Source: Hormoscilla sp. GUM202 (GTDB lineage Bacteria; Cyanobacteriota; Cyanobacteriia; Cyanobacteriales; Desertifilaceae). Taken from it: DNA of 60,380 nt. This document shows positions 9,080 to 18,002 of the stretch, in pieces (positions within the stretch are counted from its first letter, which is position 1; every line of letters begins with the position of its first letter). Position numbers and translations under genes: made by a program. The stretch is taken from contig RFFC02000041.1 in NCBI GenBank assembly GCA_005518205.2, positions 1-60,380 of the forward strand. Reading direction: 5' to 3'. The notes below the pieces were generated by a model, which did not search any database, was not told where the DNA came from, and was given only the letters and a program-made list of their open reading frames with translations.

Positions 9080-9391
9080 ATGATTCCAGGAGAAATGATT
9101 GTTGAAGCAGGGGAAATTGAACTGAATGCCGGACGGACTACGGTAAGAATGCGGGTGGCATCAACAGGCGATCGGCCCATCCAAGTAGGTTCTCACTTTC
9201 ACTTTTACGAGGTGAATGCAGCATTGGAGTTTGACAGAGAAGGGGCGCGAGGGATGCGGCTGAATATTCCCGCTGGCACGGCGGTCAGATTTGAACCGGG
9301 GGACGATCGGGAGGTAGAATTAGTACCGTTTGTGGGAACTCGTGAGGTTTATGGCTTCAATGGTAAAATAAATGGAGCGCTGGAAACATAA
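9080..9391 (+). CDS. ureB: Urease beta subunit UreB
   Basis: 103 residues, normal for a separate beta subunit: [59 protein letters not shown] and [21 protein letters not shown] use the ATG at 9080, which follows AAGGAGAAAGAT (about 9067-9078), rather than a longer frame that starts in repeat DNA. It is separated from ureA by the dead mscS and transposase genes, and from ureC by 11 kb. Confidence 0.96.
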   Translation: MIPGEMIVEAGEIELNAGRTTVRMRVASTGDRPIQVGSHFHFYEVNAALEFDREGARGMRLNIPAGTAVRFEPGDDREVELVPFVGTREVYGFNGKINGALET

Positions 9392-9441
9392 CAGAGAATA
9401 ATTGTTGATGGTTAATGGTTAATTGTTGACAGCGATGCATA

Positions 9442-10791
9442 ATGAACAAGCAAGAAATTAAACTAAGGTGGAAAACGATCGCGGCTTTTGCAGCGCCCGC
9501 AGTACCGACTTCGGCACTGGGTCTGCCCTTAGTGGTGTACCTACCACCGTTCTACGCCGAGGAGATGGGACTGGGTTTGGCAATGGTGGGGACAATTTTC
9601 ATGATTACTCGGTTCTGGGACGTGTTCACCGATCCGGTTCTGGGTATTCTCAGCGATAAGATTAAAACGCGCTTAGGACGCCGTCGCCATTGGATTATTC
9701 TCTCAGTTCCCATTCTCATGCTTTCGGTCTATAGGGTATTTATGCCCCAGAGTTCGGTCATGGGGACCTATCTGTTGGTGTGGATGGTGCTGCTTTATGT
9801 AGGTTTCACCCTGTTGAGCATTTCTCACCTGTCCTGGGGCGCAGAACTTTCCCCCGACTATGACGATCGATCGCGCGTGCAGGGTTGGCGGGAGTTCGCC
9901 CTGCTGTTCGGGATGTTAGCTGTTTTGGCTTTGCCAGCAGCGATCGAGCATTTCCTGGGGGCAAAAGTAGAAATTAAAATCGCCTCTATGGGTTGGTTCG
10001 TGATTATCCTGCTGCCCATTACCGTGGCGATCGCCGTTTGGATGGTGCCAGAACGTCCAGTACCGGATCCGCCCGGGATGCCTTGGCAACAAGCAACCCA
10101 GATCCTATTAAAGAACAAACCTCTACAACGGCTGCTGTTGGCGGATCTGCTGCTCGGCCTCGTCCCTGGCATTATTGGCTCACTCTACATCTTCTTTGTC
10201 AGCTACGTGATGGATCTGGCCGAAGTAGCCAGTCTGATGCTGTTAGTCTATTTCATAGCTGGTTTACTCAGCGTTCCGGGTTGGATCTGGCTCAGCTGCC
10301 GACTGGAGAAGCACCACACCTTTGTCATTGCCATGATTTATGGATCTATAACCCTGCCCATGCTACTATTAGTCGAACCGGGTTCCATAAGGTTCTCTAT
10401 GCTTGTTCTAGGTCTTTACGGTTTAGCTTCCGGGGCCGGGTCATTCCTGCTGCCATCGATGATGGCGGACGTTACCGATCGGGATAACCTAGAAACAGGA
10501 ACACAGCGTACAGGTCTATACTTTTCCCTCTTGACCCTGACCAATAAGATCGGTTACGCTGCGGCAGTAGGCATCACCTACCCGATGCTGGACTGGATCG
10601 GTTTTATCCCCAGCGGGACCAACACAGCCCAGACCATTGAAGCGCTCAAATATATGTTCATCTTCCTGCCCATACCACTGACGCTGTTAGCAGCGTTACT
10701 GATGTGGAACTTTCCCCTCAATAGTAAGCGACAGCAGGAATTGCGTCGCCTGATTGATGAACGGGACTCCGTCAAAGCCCCTGTCAAATAG
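9442..10791 (+). CDS. GPH/MelB-type sugar:cation symporter (MFS)
   Basis: 449 residues with about 12 hydrophobic segments. The loop FWDVFTDPVLGILSDKIKTRLGRRRHWI is the signature of the glycoside-pentoside-hexuronide:cation symporter family (MelB, MFS_2), inner-membrane carriers of sugars or related solutes. A second family feature, MMADVTDRDNLETGTQRTGLYFS, is seen near residue 340. The substrate cannot be read from sequence. It lies 50 bp after ureB on the same strand, but the interval contains an AATTGTTGATGG repeat, so operon membership is uncertain. A perfect hairpin at 10815-10858 follows. Confidence 0.88.
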   Translation: MNKQEIKLRWKTIAAFAAPAVPTSALGLPLVVYLPPFYAEEMGLGLAMVGTIFMITRFWDVFTDPVLGILSDKIKTRLGRRRHWIILSVPILMLSVYRVFMPQSSVMGTYLLVWMVLLYVGFTLLSISHLSWGAELSPDYDDRSRVQGWREFALLFGMLAVLALPAAIEHFLGAKVEIKIASMGWFVIILLPITVAIAVWMVPERPVPDPPGMPWQQATQILLKNKPLQRLLLADLLLGLVPGIIGSLYIFFVSYVMDLAEVASLMLLVYFIAGLLSVPGWIWLSCRLEKHHTFVIAMIYGSITLPMLLLVEPGSIRFSMLVLGLYGLASGAGSFLLPSMMADVTDRDNLETGTQRTGLYFSLLTLTNKIGYAAAVGITYPMLDWIGFIPSGTNTAQTIEALKYMFIFLPIPLTLLAALLMWNFPLNSKRQQELRRLIDERDSVKAPVK

Positions 10792-10814
10792 TTACTGTCC
10801 GATTTTTCCGGCAC

Positions 10815-10858
10815 GGTCCGAAACCCAACCCTACCATGCTCGTGTTGGGTTTCGGACC
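10815..10858. repeat. Perfect 15-bp inverted repeat after the GPH gene
   Basis: GGTCCGAAACCCAAC and its exact complement surround a 14-nt loop. There is no T tract, and the arm GAAACCCAAC recurs in the hairpin near 3681-3729, so this is a dispersed palindrome. It also cuts off the 3-prime end of the sulfotransferase remnant on the other strand. Confidence 0.7.
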
Positions 10859-11172
10859 GAATCGCCCAAGATAAATTTTGCCTCAGGCCAAGCCTTCTTG
10901 ACGTACAAAAAATTTGGAAAATCCCAGGGATTTTTTAGTAATAGGGGTCGATTTTGATTGGAACTGAGTTGATTTTTTTTGCACAACTGCGTGAATAATG
11001 CTAGGTTTTCATGATTCATGCGATCCTGATATCCAGCATTTCTGAAAATGAAGCCATACTCTTCTGGTAAATCGGGGGTCGCCACCACATTATCTATACC
11101 CCGATCGGTTATCCCCTGGTTTCTAAATAACTCTTCCAACTCCAGCCTTGCCTGATTCTCCGAGTGATTCAC
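10859..11172 (-). pseudogene. Sulfotransferase fragment
   Basis: The frame contains RPLLLKNPWDFPNFLYVKKAWPEAKFI, which resembles the region of sulfotransferase-family proteins preceding the PAPS 3-prime-phosphate site. The N-terminal PAPS-binding loop is absent and the C-terminal end runs into the palindrome at 10815-10858. Its first codon overlaps the end of the glycosyltransferase fragment, suggesting two truncated genes joined by deletion. Confidence 0.6.
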
Positions 11173-11480
11173 ATTGCTTCTGGGGCTTCTCGGAGGTGCA
11201 TCATAGTCTCCCGCTGTAAGAAACTACCGATGGTATATCGCAATGCAGCCAGTCCGTTCAGTTTCCCCAGCTGGGCATCCCTTTCGGCTGCCCACCCGAG
11301 TGGAAACTCTTCGACTCCAATTGCCCAGAATTCCAATCCTGCTGCCACTGTCTTTGGTTCCATATCTAGGACTCCAAATAGGGTGACGCGATGACCCCGC
11401 TGTTGCAGTTCGTATCCTAATGGGGCCATAGTGTTCATGTGACCAGTTGACCCAGGACATATAATACCAAAATGAGTCAT
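11169..11480 (-). pseudogene. N-terminal fragment of a UGT/MGT-type glycosyltransferase
   Basis: Begins MTHFGIICPGSTGHMNTMAPLGYELQQRGHRVTLF, the typical N-terminal strand-loop-helix of GT-B glycosyltransferases of the macrolide/UGT kind, but stops after 103 codons out of the usual 400 or more. The nucleotide-sugar-binding C-terminal domain is missing. It lies 25 bp downstream of the aldo/keto reductase on the same strand. Confidence 0.75.
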
Positions 11481-11505
11481 GTGCTTATCTGTGTAAACTA
11501 AACTA

Positions 11506-12540
11506 CTAGGGTGTCGGGTTGGGATAGCGGATGTGAACGGCATCCAGTTCTGCTAGCAGGTCTGGATCTAGCTTAACATCTATACTGCTGATATTTTCCT
11601 TCAGTTGTGCCATTGTCGTGGCACCGATTATCGTGCTGGTCACGAACCAACGCGATCGCACGAATGCCAAAGCCAACTGAGCTGGACTTATCCCATGTTG
11701 GCGGGCAATCTCCACATAGCAATGCACCGCCTCTGTCACATTTTGTTTCTCATAACGCTGACCAAATCCCGGGAATAAAGCCAACCGGGAATTTTCCGGT
11801 ATCCCGTTCAGATATTTTCCAGTCAACAGGCCAAATGCCAAGGGACTATAAGCCAGCAACCCCACATTATTGAACCGACAAGCTTCTGCCAAGTGAATCT
11901 GGAACTGGCGGTTAGTCAAGTTGAAAGCATTCTGAATCGATACTACCTTGGGTAATCCCAGCTGCCCGGCCAGATGACAAAACTCGCATACTCCCCAAGG
12001 GGTTTCGTTACTCAGCCCTAGATAACGAATTTTGCCAGCTTTGATCGAGTCGGCAAATACTTCTAGCTGTTCGGCAATAGGAACGGTATCCCGGGAACGG
12101 GAGGGGTCGTAGTCCGGGGCCCCAAATAGAGGCACGTAGCGATCGGGCCAGTGAATTTGGTAAAGGTCGATGTAGTCGGTGCGCAGGCGTTTGAGACTAT
12201 CGGACACTGCTTGTTCAACATTAGCGCGATCGACCCGGCGTTTTTCCCCGCGAATCCATTCCATGCGCGAGGGACCGGCTATCTTCGTTGCAATAATCAC
12301 TTTGTCTCGCTGCTGCTTGACCAACCACTCGCCTATATATTCCTCAGTTTTCCCTTGAGTTTCTGGTCTTCCAGGCACCGGATACATTTCTGCCCCATCA
12401 ATGAAATTGATTCCTTGGGCAACGGCATAGTCCAGTTGCTCTCTGGCCTCCTCTATGGTATTCTGCTGACCATAGGTCATGGTGCCCAGACATATTTCCG
12501 ATACTAATAGGTCGCTATCCCCCAGTTTTTTGTATTCCAT
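11506..12540 (-). CDS. Aldo/keto reductase (Tas-like)
   Basis: 344 residues, TIM-barrel NAD(P)H-dependent oxidoreductase of the aldo/keto reductase family. MEYKKLGDSDLLVSEICLGTMTYG, INFIDGAEMYPVP (catalytic Asp and Tyr), VIIATKIAG (Lys) and YIDLYQIHWPDR (His) give the catalytic tetrad, and the C-terminal GATTMAQLKENI is the cofactor-phosphate segment. Overall it resembles E. coli Tas. Its physiological substrate cannot be assigned. The downstream genes on this strand are broken glycosyl- and sulfotransferases, so it may be the surviving member of a small tailoring cluster. Confidence 0.9.
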   Translation of the reverse strand: MEYKKLGDSDLLVSEICLGTMTYGQQNTIEEAREQLDYAVAQGINFIDGAEMYPVPGRPETQGKTEEYIGEWLVKQQRDKVIIATKIAGPSRMEWIRGEKRRVDRANVEQAVSDSLKRLRTDYIDLYQIHWPDRYVPLFGAPDYDPSRSRDTVPIAEQLEVFADSIKAGKIRYLGLSNETPWGVCEFCHLAGQLGLPKVVSIQNAFNLTNRQFQIHLAEACRFNNVGLLAYSPLAFGLLTGKYLNGIPENSRLALFPGFGQRYEKQNVTEAVHCYVEIARQHGISPAQLALAFVRSRWFVTSTIIGATTMAQLKENISSIDVKLDPDLLAELDAVHIRYPNPTP

Positions 12541-12820
12541 CAGCCTGCTTACCCCTTCATACCACTATATTTATCTACCTTGCTCATTTTAATACAAGAT
12601 TATCCTCGATCGCAAATTTTTCTCCTCGCCGTTATCAACCCTGGGCGGTTTCCACTAGGGGATATCCGGGTAAATACCCGATATCCTTGGGTACATCTCA
12701 GTTTTGAGCAATTGTTAATTGAGAATTGTTATAGGTGCTATTTTCCATTCACCATTCACCATTCTCAATTCCCATATTATAATGCAAAAATGCATTGAGA
12801 TGGGAGCATCTCATTTCTGG

Positions 12821-13969
12821 CTACCTGACTGAGTATGCTGCACAACAGTATAACAGTTCGTCCACCTTGTCCAAACTGAGATATTGTCGATCTGCTAAGG
12901 CTTTAATATGCTTAGCGATCGTCTGAATTTGGGAATTGTCTAAATCCAGCCCCAATTGCCTAGCCCTGGCAGCAATTGCATGTTTGCCTGTCAGCTTGTG
13001 ATTAATCGACAAGGTGCGCGTCAGATCGAAATCCTGGGGATCGATGATTTCGTAAGTCTTGGAGTGATTGAGCATCGCTTTGGTATGAATGCCAGCTTTA
13101 TGATTGAAGGCCGCTTCCCCGACAATATAGTGGTTGTAGGGAATCGTAATTCCCACTTTCTCAGCCACCAATCGATGGACTGCTGACAGTTTCTTCAGCC
13201 GATATTTCCTATGCAATATTTGCGAATCAACCGTATAAAGGCGGGCAATCAGTCCTGCTAGGGGCGTAATCCCATTCCGTTCGCCAATGCCCAAGACTGT
13301 CGTATTGATGTGGGTAGCACCCGCTTCTAGGGCTGCGTAGCTATTAGCGATCGCGCAACCCGTGTCATTATGACCGTGAAACTCGATATCTATGCTAGAA
13401 CATTGGCGCAAGGCTTGTACCAGATTAAATACCTGATTCGGGGTGGCTACTCCCACTGTATCTGCCAGACCAAAACGATGTACCATCCCTAGTTGCTCGA
13501 TCGCCTGATAAACCCGCAGCAGATCTGACAGCCCACTGCGGAAAGAATCCTCGGTAGAAAAGCGCAACTCAGTCTGAGGACTTTGCTCGTGAATGAAGGT
13601 GATAACTTCCGTTGCCAGATCGATAATTTTCTCGATACTTTTGCCATGACTGTATTGGCGCAGCAACCGAGAGGTGCCAATCACCATATTAATTCCGTCT
13701 ACGCCAGTATCCAGAGCCACTTTAGCATCTTCCAGATGGCAGCGGATATGAGTGAGCACTTTAGCTTGCAAGCCCAATTGGGCCAATCCCTGGCAATCTA
13801 GCCGAGATTGGGGCGAGGCACTAGGAGAAGTAACTTCGATGTATTCAACACCGAAATCATCCAGAACACGAGCAATTTCGATTTTATCCTTCCCGGAGAA
13901 ATTAGCGCTGAAGAACTGCTCTCCCTCACGTAGGGTAGTTTCGACAATGGCGAACTCAGTTAAAGACAT
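12821..13969 (-). CDS. Homocitrate synthase-like (LeuA/NifV superfamily)
   Basis: 382 residues. Condensing-enzyme motifs are clear: [13 protein letters not shown] near the N-terminus, [10 protein letters not shown], and the metal-binding [22 protein letters not shown]. The closest resemblance is to homocitrate synthases (Lys20/NifV type), which join acetyl-CoA with 2-oxoglutarate; isopropylmalate or citramalate synthase activity cannot be excluded by eye. No nif genes are visible in the window. The P-loop gene 13989-14954 ends 19 bp upstream on the same strand, so the two are probably co-transcribed. Confidence 0.85.
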   Translation of the reverse strand: MSLTEFAIVETTLREGEQFFSANFSGKDKIEIARVLDDFGVEYIEVTSPSASPQSRLDCQGLAQLGLQAKVLTHIRCHLEDAKVALDTGVDGINMVIGTSRLLRQYSHGKSIEKIIDLATEVITFIHEQSPQTELRFSTEDSFRSGLSDLLRVYQAIEQLGMVHRFGLADTVGVATPNQVFNLVQALRQCSSIDIEFHGHNDTGCAIANSYAALEAGATHINTTVLGIGERNGITPLAGLIARLYTVDSQILHRKYRLKKLSAVHRLVAEKVGITIPYNHYIVGEAAFNHKAGIHTKAMLNHSKTYEIIDPQDFDLTRTLSINHKLTGKHAIAARARQLGLDLDNSQIQTIAKHIKALADRQYLSLDKVDELLYCCAAYSVR

Positions 13970-13988
13970 ATTGTCCGTGTTTCCTTAT

Positions 13989-14954
13989 CTAGTAAGCGTT
14001 TGAGGGATCATGTCGCCCCTGAAGCAAATCTGCTCGATCTTGAATTTGGGCTATAACCAAATGGGCAACTTGCTGCGGGGTATGCTCTGTCGTGTCGATC
14101 GCCAAGGTGCGATCGCTCGCTAAGGCCAGCAAGGCAGATCGGGTCGCCACCGGATCGTAATTGTAGCGCTCGGAGACCACAATTTTCAGCTTCGACTGCA
14201 AATCTTGCCAACTAAACATGCCTTGGCGGGCCAGGGCTAACAGTTGTCGTTCCTCGGCCAGGGTAAAAATGTCCGATGCTTCGGGAATGCCCAAGGACGC
14301 GAAACTACTGAATGCTTCTGTGTCCACCTCTGCCTTAGCTTTGTCCAGCGATGAGAAGGCAATTTTGTCAAAGGCATCATTGCGGGTTAGCAGTCGCAGC
14401 AAGCGCACTTGGAAGCTAGCTTCCAAGAGGATAAACTTAGCCTTTGGTAGGGCCTTGGCTGCATAGTTGACTTCATCTTCCCCCCGCAAACCATCGAAAA
14501 CCAATAAAGATCCAGTTTCCTTGACCATGAGTTGAGCCAAAATATGGGCCATCCCACCAGCAAACTGTTGGCGATATTGACGAGCGTATTTTAGGCGTTC
14601 GATCCGACAGGTAGAACTCACCTGCCCCCCATTGGCTTTTGCCATTGCCGGGACGATTAGTTGGTCCGTCAGCACCCGTCGATTGGGCAGTAAGGTGAAA
14701 TTACAGCCATGTTCGGTTAAGGCTGCGATAGTGGTGCTTTTGCCCGATCCAGTTAAGCCGACCACGATGAGTAAGGGTTGAGTGGCGATCGACTTCCAGC
14801 CTGAAGGTGCTGGCGGTGTCTGTCCCATGCCGAGTCCTTCAGGACAAGAGCATGCTCCAGACGCCGAAGATCCCACCAGCAATTCCGGGGTTAACTGTTG
14901 CCAGAGAGGAGCCGGTTGAGTCAAGTTTACAGACATATGAAAGGAAATTGTCAT
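13989..14954 (-). CDS. P-loop NTPase / kinase-like protein, unknown substrate
   Basis: 321 residues. Walker A GLTGSGKST lies at 66-74, followed by LLPNRRVLTDQLIVPAM and a Walker-B-like LLVFDGLRGEDEVN; the overall build recalls small-molecule or nucleotide kinases, but I do not recognise a named family. Residues about 33-52 (GACSCPEGLGMGQTPPAPSG) are low in complexity and partly encoded by a 25-nt dispersed repeat (14828-14852), so this linker is probably a repeat insertion carried in frame. It is the first gene of a pair with the homocitrate-synthase-like gene. ATG at 14954 or 14936 are both possible. Confidence 0.75.
   Translation of the reverse strand: MTISFHMSVNLTQPAPLWQQLTPELLVGSSASGACSCPEGLGMGQTPPAPSGWKSIATQPLLIVVGLTGSGKSTTIAALTEHGCNFTLLPNRRVLTDQLIVPAMAKANGGQVSSTCRIERLKYARQYRQQFAGGMAHILAQLMVKETGSLLVFDGLRGEDEVNYAAKALPKAKFILLEASFQVRLLRLLTRNDAFDKIAFSSLDKAKAEVDTEAFSSFASLGIPEASDIFTLAEERQLLALARQGMFSWQDLQSKLKIVVSERYNYDPVATRSALLALASDRTLAIDTTEHTPQQVAHLVIAQIQDRADLLQGRHDPSNAY
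14828..14852. repeat. Dispersed 25-nt repeat within coding sequence
   Basis: Exact inverse copy of 374-398, one arm of the long hairpin at 360-447. Here it encodes part of the poorly conserved N-terminal linker of the P-loop protein. Confidence 0.8.
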
Positions 14955-15025
14955 CGGGTAGTTATTATGTGATTGCAGGTTATACGGTCACCTGCCTGTC
15001 ACTATTATAAGTATAGGTACTCAAT

Positions 15026-16006
15026 TTGGCCAGAAATTTATTTAAATCGACGATCTACAGAACTGTTCGAGTAGCTATATGCAGTCTGTTGTTGGCGATG
15101 TTTGCGACTCTGCCAAGTCACGCTGCTGGTAAGAACCCAATTTTAGAGGACAATGCCCAGATAGAAACAGTCGCATCGGGCTTTCAGTTTACAGAGGGAC
15201 CGGTTTGGCATCCTGCGGGCTTCCTCCTGTTTAGCGATATTCCCGCCAATCGGATATATCAATGGAAGGATGAAAAAATAGAAATATTTCGTCAAGATTC
15301 TGGGAATGCCGATGGCAATGCTACCGACAGGGAAGGACGTTTACTTTCGGCTGAATATCGGCACCGTCGGATATCGCGCTTAGAGAAAGACGGTACAATA
15401 GTCACTCTTGCTAGTCAGTACGAAGGCAAGCGACTCAATAGCCCCAACGATCTGGTCGTTAAGTCTGATGGTAGCATCTACTTTACCGACCCCTCCTATG
15501 GTTTGGAGTCCTATGGGCTCAAGAAACAACCGGAAGAATTGGGCTTTTATGGAGTCTATCGCATCTCGCCAGATGGGAAGCTGACCTTACTCGTTAAAGA
15601 CTTGACCCATCCCAATGGCATTGCCTTTTCGCCAGATGAGCAAAAACTCTACGTGAGCGATTTCCGCCAGGATATAATCTGGGTTTTTGATGTTCAACCT
15701 GACGGTACGCTGAGGTCGGGAATGATTTTTGCCCAACTGGAACATCCAGACGGGATAAAGGTAGATTCCCAAGGAAATGTTTACAGTACAGGACTGTCTG
15801 GTTTGTGGGTTTTCTCGCCCTCTGGACAGCTACTGGACAGGCTCGAACTGCCAGAGGTTCCTGCTAACCTGACTTGGGGCGACAGGGATTACAAAAGTCT
15901 ATACATTACGGCCAGAAAGAGCATTTATCGCCTGCGGATGAAAGTTCCGGGTTCCAGACTGTCATTTGATTGGCGATCGAGATCCTCAGAAACCAGTTTT
16001 TTTTAA
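15026..16006 (+). CDS. Secreted SMP-30/gluconolactonase-like beta-propeller
   Basis: 326 residues. An N-terminal signal peptide (hydrophobic VAICSLLLAMFATLPSHAA) implies export. The rest is a six-bladed propeller of the SMP-30/gluconolactonase/LRE type: FTEGPVWHPAGFLLFSDIP, LNSPNDLVVKSDGSIYFTDPSYG, HPNGIAFSPDEQKLYVSDF and HPDGIKVDSQGNVY carry the usual Glu, Asn and Asp metal ligands. Likely a periplasmic lactonase. The only in-frame start upstream of the signal peptide is TTG at 15026, since a stop codon lies four codons before it. Confidence 0.85.
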   Translation: MARNLFKSTIYRTVRVAICSLLLAMFATLPSHAAGKNPILEDNAQIETVASGFQFTEGPVWHPAGFLLFSDIPANRIYQWKDEKIEIFRQDSGNADGNATDREGRLLSAEYRHRRISRLEKDGTIVTLASQYEGKRLNSPNDLVVKSDGSIYFTDPSYGLESYGLKKQPEELGFYGVYRISPDGKLTLLVKDLTHPNGIAFSPDEQKLYVSDFRQDIIWVFDVQPDGTLRSGMIFAQLEHPDGIKVDSQGNVYSTGLSGLWVFSPSGQLLDRLELPEVPANLTWGDRDYKSLYITARKSIYRLRMKVPGSRLSFDWRSRSSETSFF

Positions 16007-16020
16007 TCAACCTGGTTTCT
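15988..16020. terminator. Hairpin between convergent genes
   Basis: AGAAACCAG pairs with CTGGTTTCT; an 8-T run lies in the loop side. It overlaps the stop of the SMP-30-like gene and faces the DMT exporter gene, so it could serve either, but the T run is not in the classical position. Confidence 0.45.
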
Positions 16021-16070
16021 CAACTTTCGCAACATCTTGGTAATTGTTATAGGATGTTGAATCATCCCAA

Positions 16071-17027
16071 TCATTCAGTTGCAACTTTCTCGGCAGATCC
16101 ACTGGTCTTTGCCAGGTAAATGCCTGCTAAAATTACCGCAAAAGCTAGCCCATTTACGAGAGTTAATTGTTCGGCAAAAATCAGCCAAGCAAAACAAGCA
16201 GCGATCGCGGGTTCAAACAGCAGCACTACAGCCACGAAGCCGGAGGAAAATCGATTAAGTGTATGGACTAGCAACCCCTGTCCAAAGGTTTGACAGATGA
16301 CAGCAAGGGCGATGAGAATTAGCCATCCTTCTATAGTTTTGGGGAAAAACTGGTCTTCTGTCAGCCACACGATCGGCAGCAGAAATAAACTGCCAATGCC
16401 ACAGCGCCACAGCAGAATGGTAGCAGCAGTAAAATTAGACCGGAGTGCTTCGATAATCAGCAGATTAGCGGCATAGAATAAAGCTGAAAGTAAGGCTACT
16501 AAGTCGCCAATCAGGCGATCGCTATCTATTTGGAGGTCGTCCCATTCTAGGGCGATCGCGCCCAAAATTGCCAGCACCATACCTGCCAGAAATCTGCGGT
16601 CAAAACGCTGATTGAATAACAGCCATCCCCCTAAACTGGTGAATACCGGAGACATACTCCGCAGTACAGTAGAATTAGCTACGCTTGTCTGAGTCAGGGA
16701 CCAAGCCCAGCAGATGACTGAGGCAGAACCAACTATTCCGACTAATATAAATAATAAGCCTTCCTGATGACTATCTGGCAATGACTTTACTGTTATCTTT
16801 TCCTCTTTTCGGTCCACTACTGCTTTGAGTCCATTCCACAGGCTAAAAGCAAGGGTAGCAATCCACAAGCGATTAAATATTGTAGCATTGGGACCGATTT
16901 CCCGTTCGCTCAATTTAATCAAGATAGCGGCCAAGGATACGGCAACTAAGGCTACAGATAATAAAATCAGATCGCCCGTTGGCCTTGTTGGTTGCTGTGG
17001 TAGTTCCAGCTCTATTTTACTGCTCAT
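16071..17027 (-). CDS. EamA/DMT-family membrane exporter
   Basis: 318 residues with about ten hydrophobic helices in two repeated EamA halves (first half LILLSVALVAVSLAAILIKL..., second half DLVALLSALFYAANLLIIEAL...), the drug/metabolite transporter pattern. Members export amino acids, metabolites or drugs across the inner membrane; the substrate is not predictable here. It is a single gene convergent with the SMP-30-like gene and 39 bp or more from the next remnant. Confidence 0.88.
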   Translation of the reverse strand: MSSKIELELPQQPTRPTGDLILLSVALVAVSLAAILIKLSEREIGPNATIFNRLWIATLAFSLWNGLKAVVDRKEEKITVKSLPDSHQEGLLFILVGIVGSASVICWAWSLTQTSVANSTVLRSMSPVFTSLGGWLLFNQRFDRRFLAGMVLAILGAIALEWDDLQIDSDRLIGDLVALLSALFYAANLLIIEALRSNFTAATILLWRCGIGSLFLLPIVWLTEDQFFPKTIEGWLILIALAVICQTFGQGLLVHTLNRFSSGFVAVVLLFEPAIAACFAWLIFAEQLTLVNGLAFAVILAGIYLAKTSGSAEKVATE

Positions 17028-17198
17028 GGCCCAGTTCTCTTCCTCGATAACACTGACAATATACTACCAGAAGTACCACTCGATCCGAATAACAGATAAA
17101 AAAGGTTTTGAATGAGGCAAAACGATTGGGACTGCCTCATTTTACCAAAGCGCTACAGGAAGATGTCTATACCATCACGAAGTTACGCATTTTGATTT

Positions 17199-17342
17199 GG
17201 GAGCATCTCACTTTTGCATTTTTGCAACAATTATCGCTAATTGCTAATTGCTAATTGCTAATGGCTAATGGAGAATTGTTTGATTTTACTCACTTTGCCC
17301 GCCCAACCCTTCCTTGTCTATTTACAAATATGAGATGCACCC
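17199..17342. mobile_element. Miniature inverted-repeat element, family M4, copy 1
   Basis: Ends GGGAGCATCTCA and TGAGATGCACCC are near-perfect inverted repeats; the interior contains AATTGCTAATTGCTAATTGC repeats. A second copy with the same ends, in the other orientation, lies at 40959-41059. No exact target duplication is seen. The right end has entered the 3-prime end of the mtnD remnant. Confidence 0.6.
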
Positions 17343-17932
17343 CTTCCAGCTACCTTGTTGTTTGAGTGACAAATTAGTGCATCTGCAAAAGTGACATGCT
17401 CCCTTTTGATTTCCTTTCCAGTATACAGGGGAGTCCAACCTTCTGTGCCAGTGAAGTAGCGTAGTGCCTTGAGCCGCCGCTGAGGGGTAAGATAAAACCA
17501 ATGTTCCGTCCCCGCTGGGACGTTAATGTATGCTTCTGGCTGCACTGTCAACTCCATCTGGCTGGGCAGGCTTGGGGGTAACACAAAACCAAACACTCCT
17601 TCCCCATCTATTATATAGCGCACCTCATCATCTGCAGTGCATGCGATCGAACTTAGAGAGGAGCCCATCCAGATTAGGAACATCAGGGTGCAGTACAACT
17701 AAATCCCGGGACTAATAACCTGACTTTTGCTGGAGTTGCTGAAAGTAACCATCCAACTCTGTTAGCACTTCGGTTTTTTCCTCTTCACTGAGACTTGCTT
17801 GTGCCAATAAACTCTGCAAGCGGGGGCTATCTCGGGCCAGCGGTGCAGCTGAATCTTCAGGGGGGCGAGATGACTGGCAATTTCCGACTGTTCGGTATAG
17901 GTGGTCTCGTTTTCTAGGCGCAGAACTGCCAT
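17318..17932 (-). pseudogene. mtnD: Acireductone dioxygenase (mtnD) pseudogene
   Basis: MtnD is the metal-dependent dioxygenase of the methionine salvage pathway. Read piecewise: MAVLRLENETTYTEQSEIASH from ATG 17932, a frameshift near 17830, LQSLLAQASLSEEEKTEVLTELDGYFQQL, a TAG at 17712-17714 where Gln is expected (GY*SRDLVVLHPDVPNL), then a small deletion/frameshift near 17640 that removes the His-X-His metal motif. The C-terminal ADDEVRYIIDGEGVFGF and VPAGTEHWFYLTPQRRLKALRYFTG are intact. At least three independent lesions make this a dead gene. Confidence 0.88.
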
Positions 17933-18002
17933 TGCTTGACTCCATTAAACTATCATGTTGATATTAGAGTATATTCGGTGTTCCTGTCAAGGGAGGTGTC
18001 CA

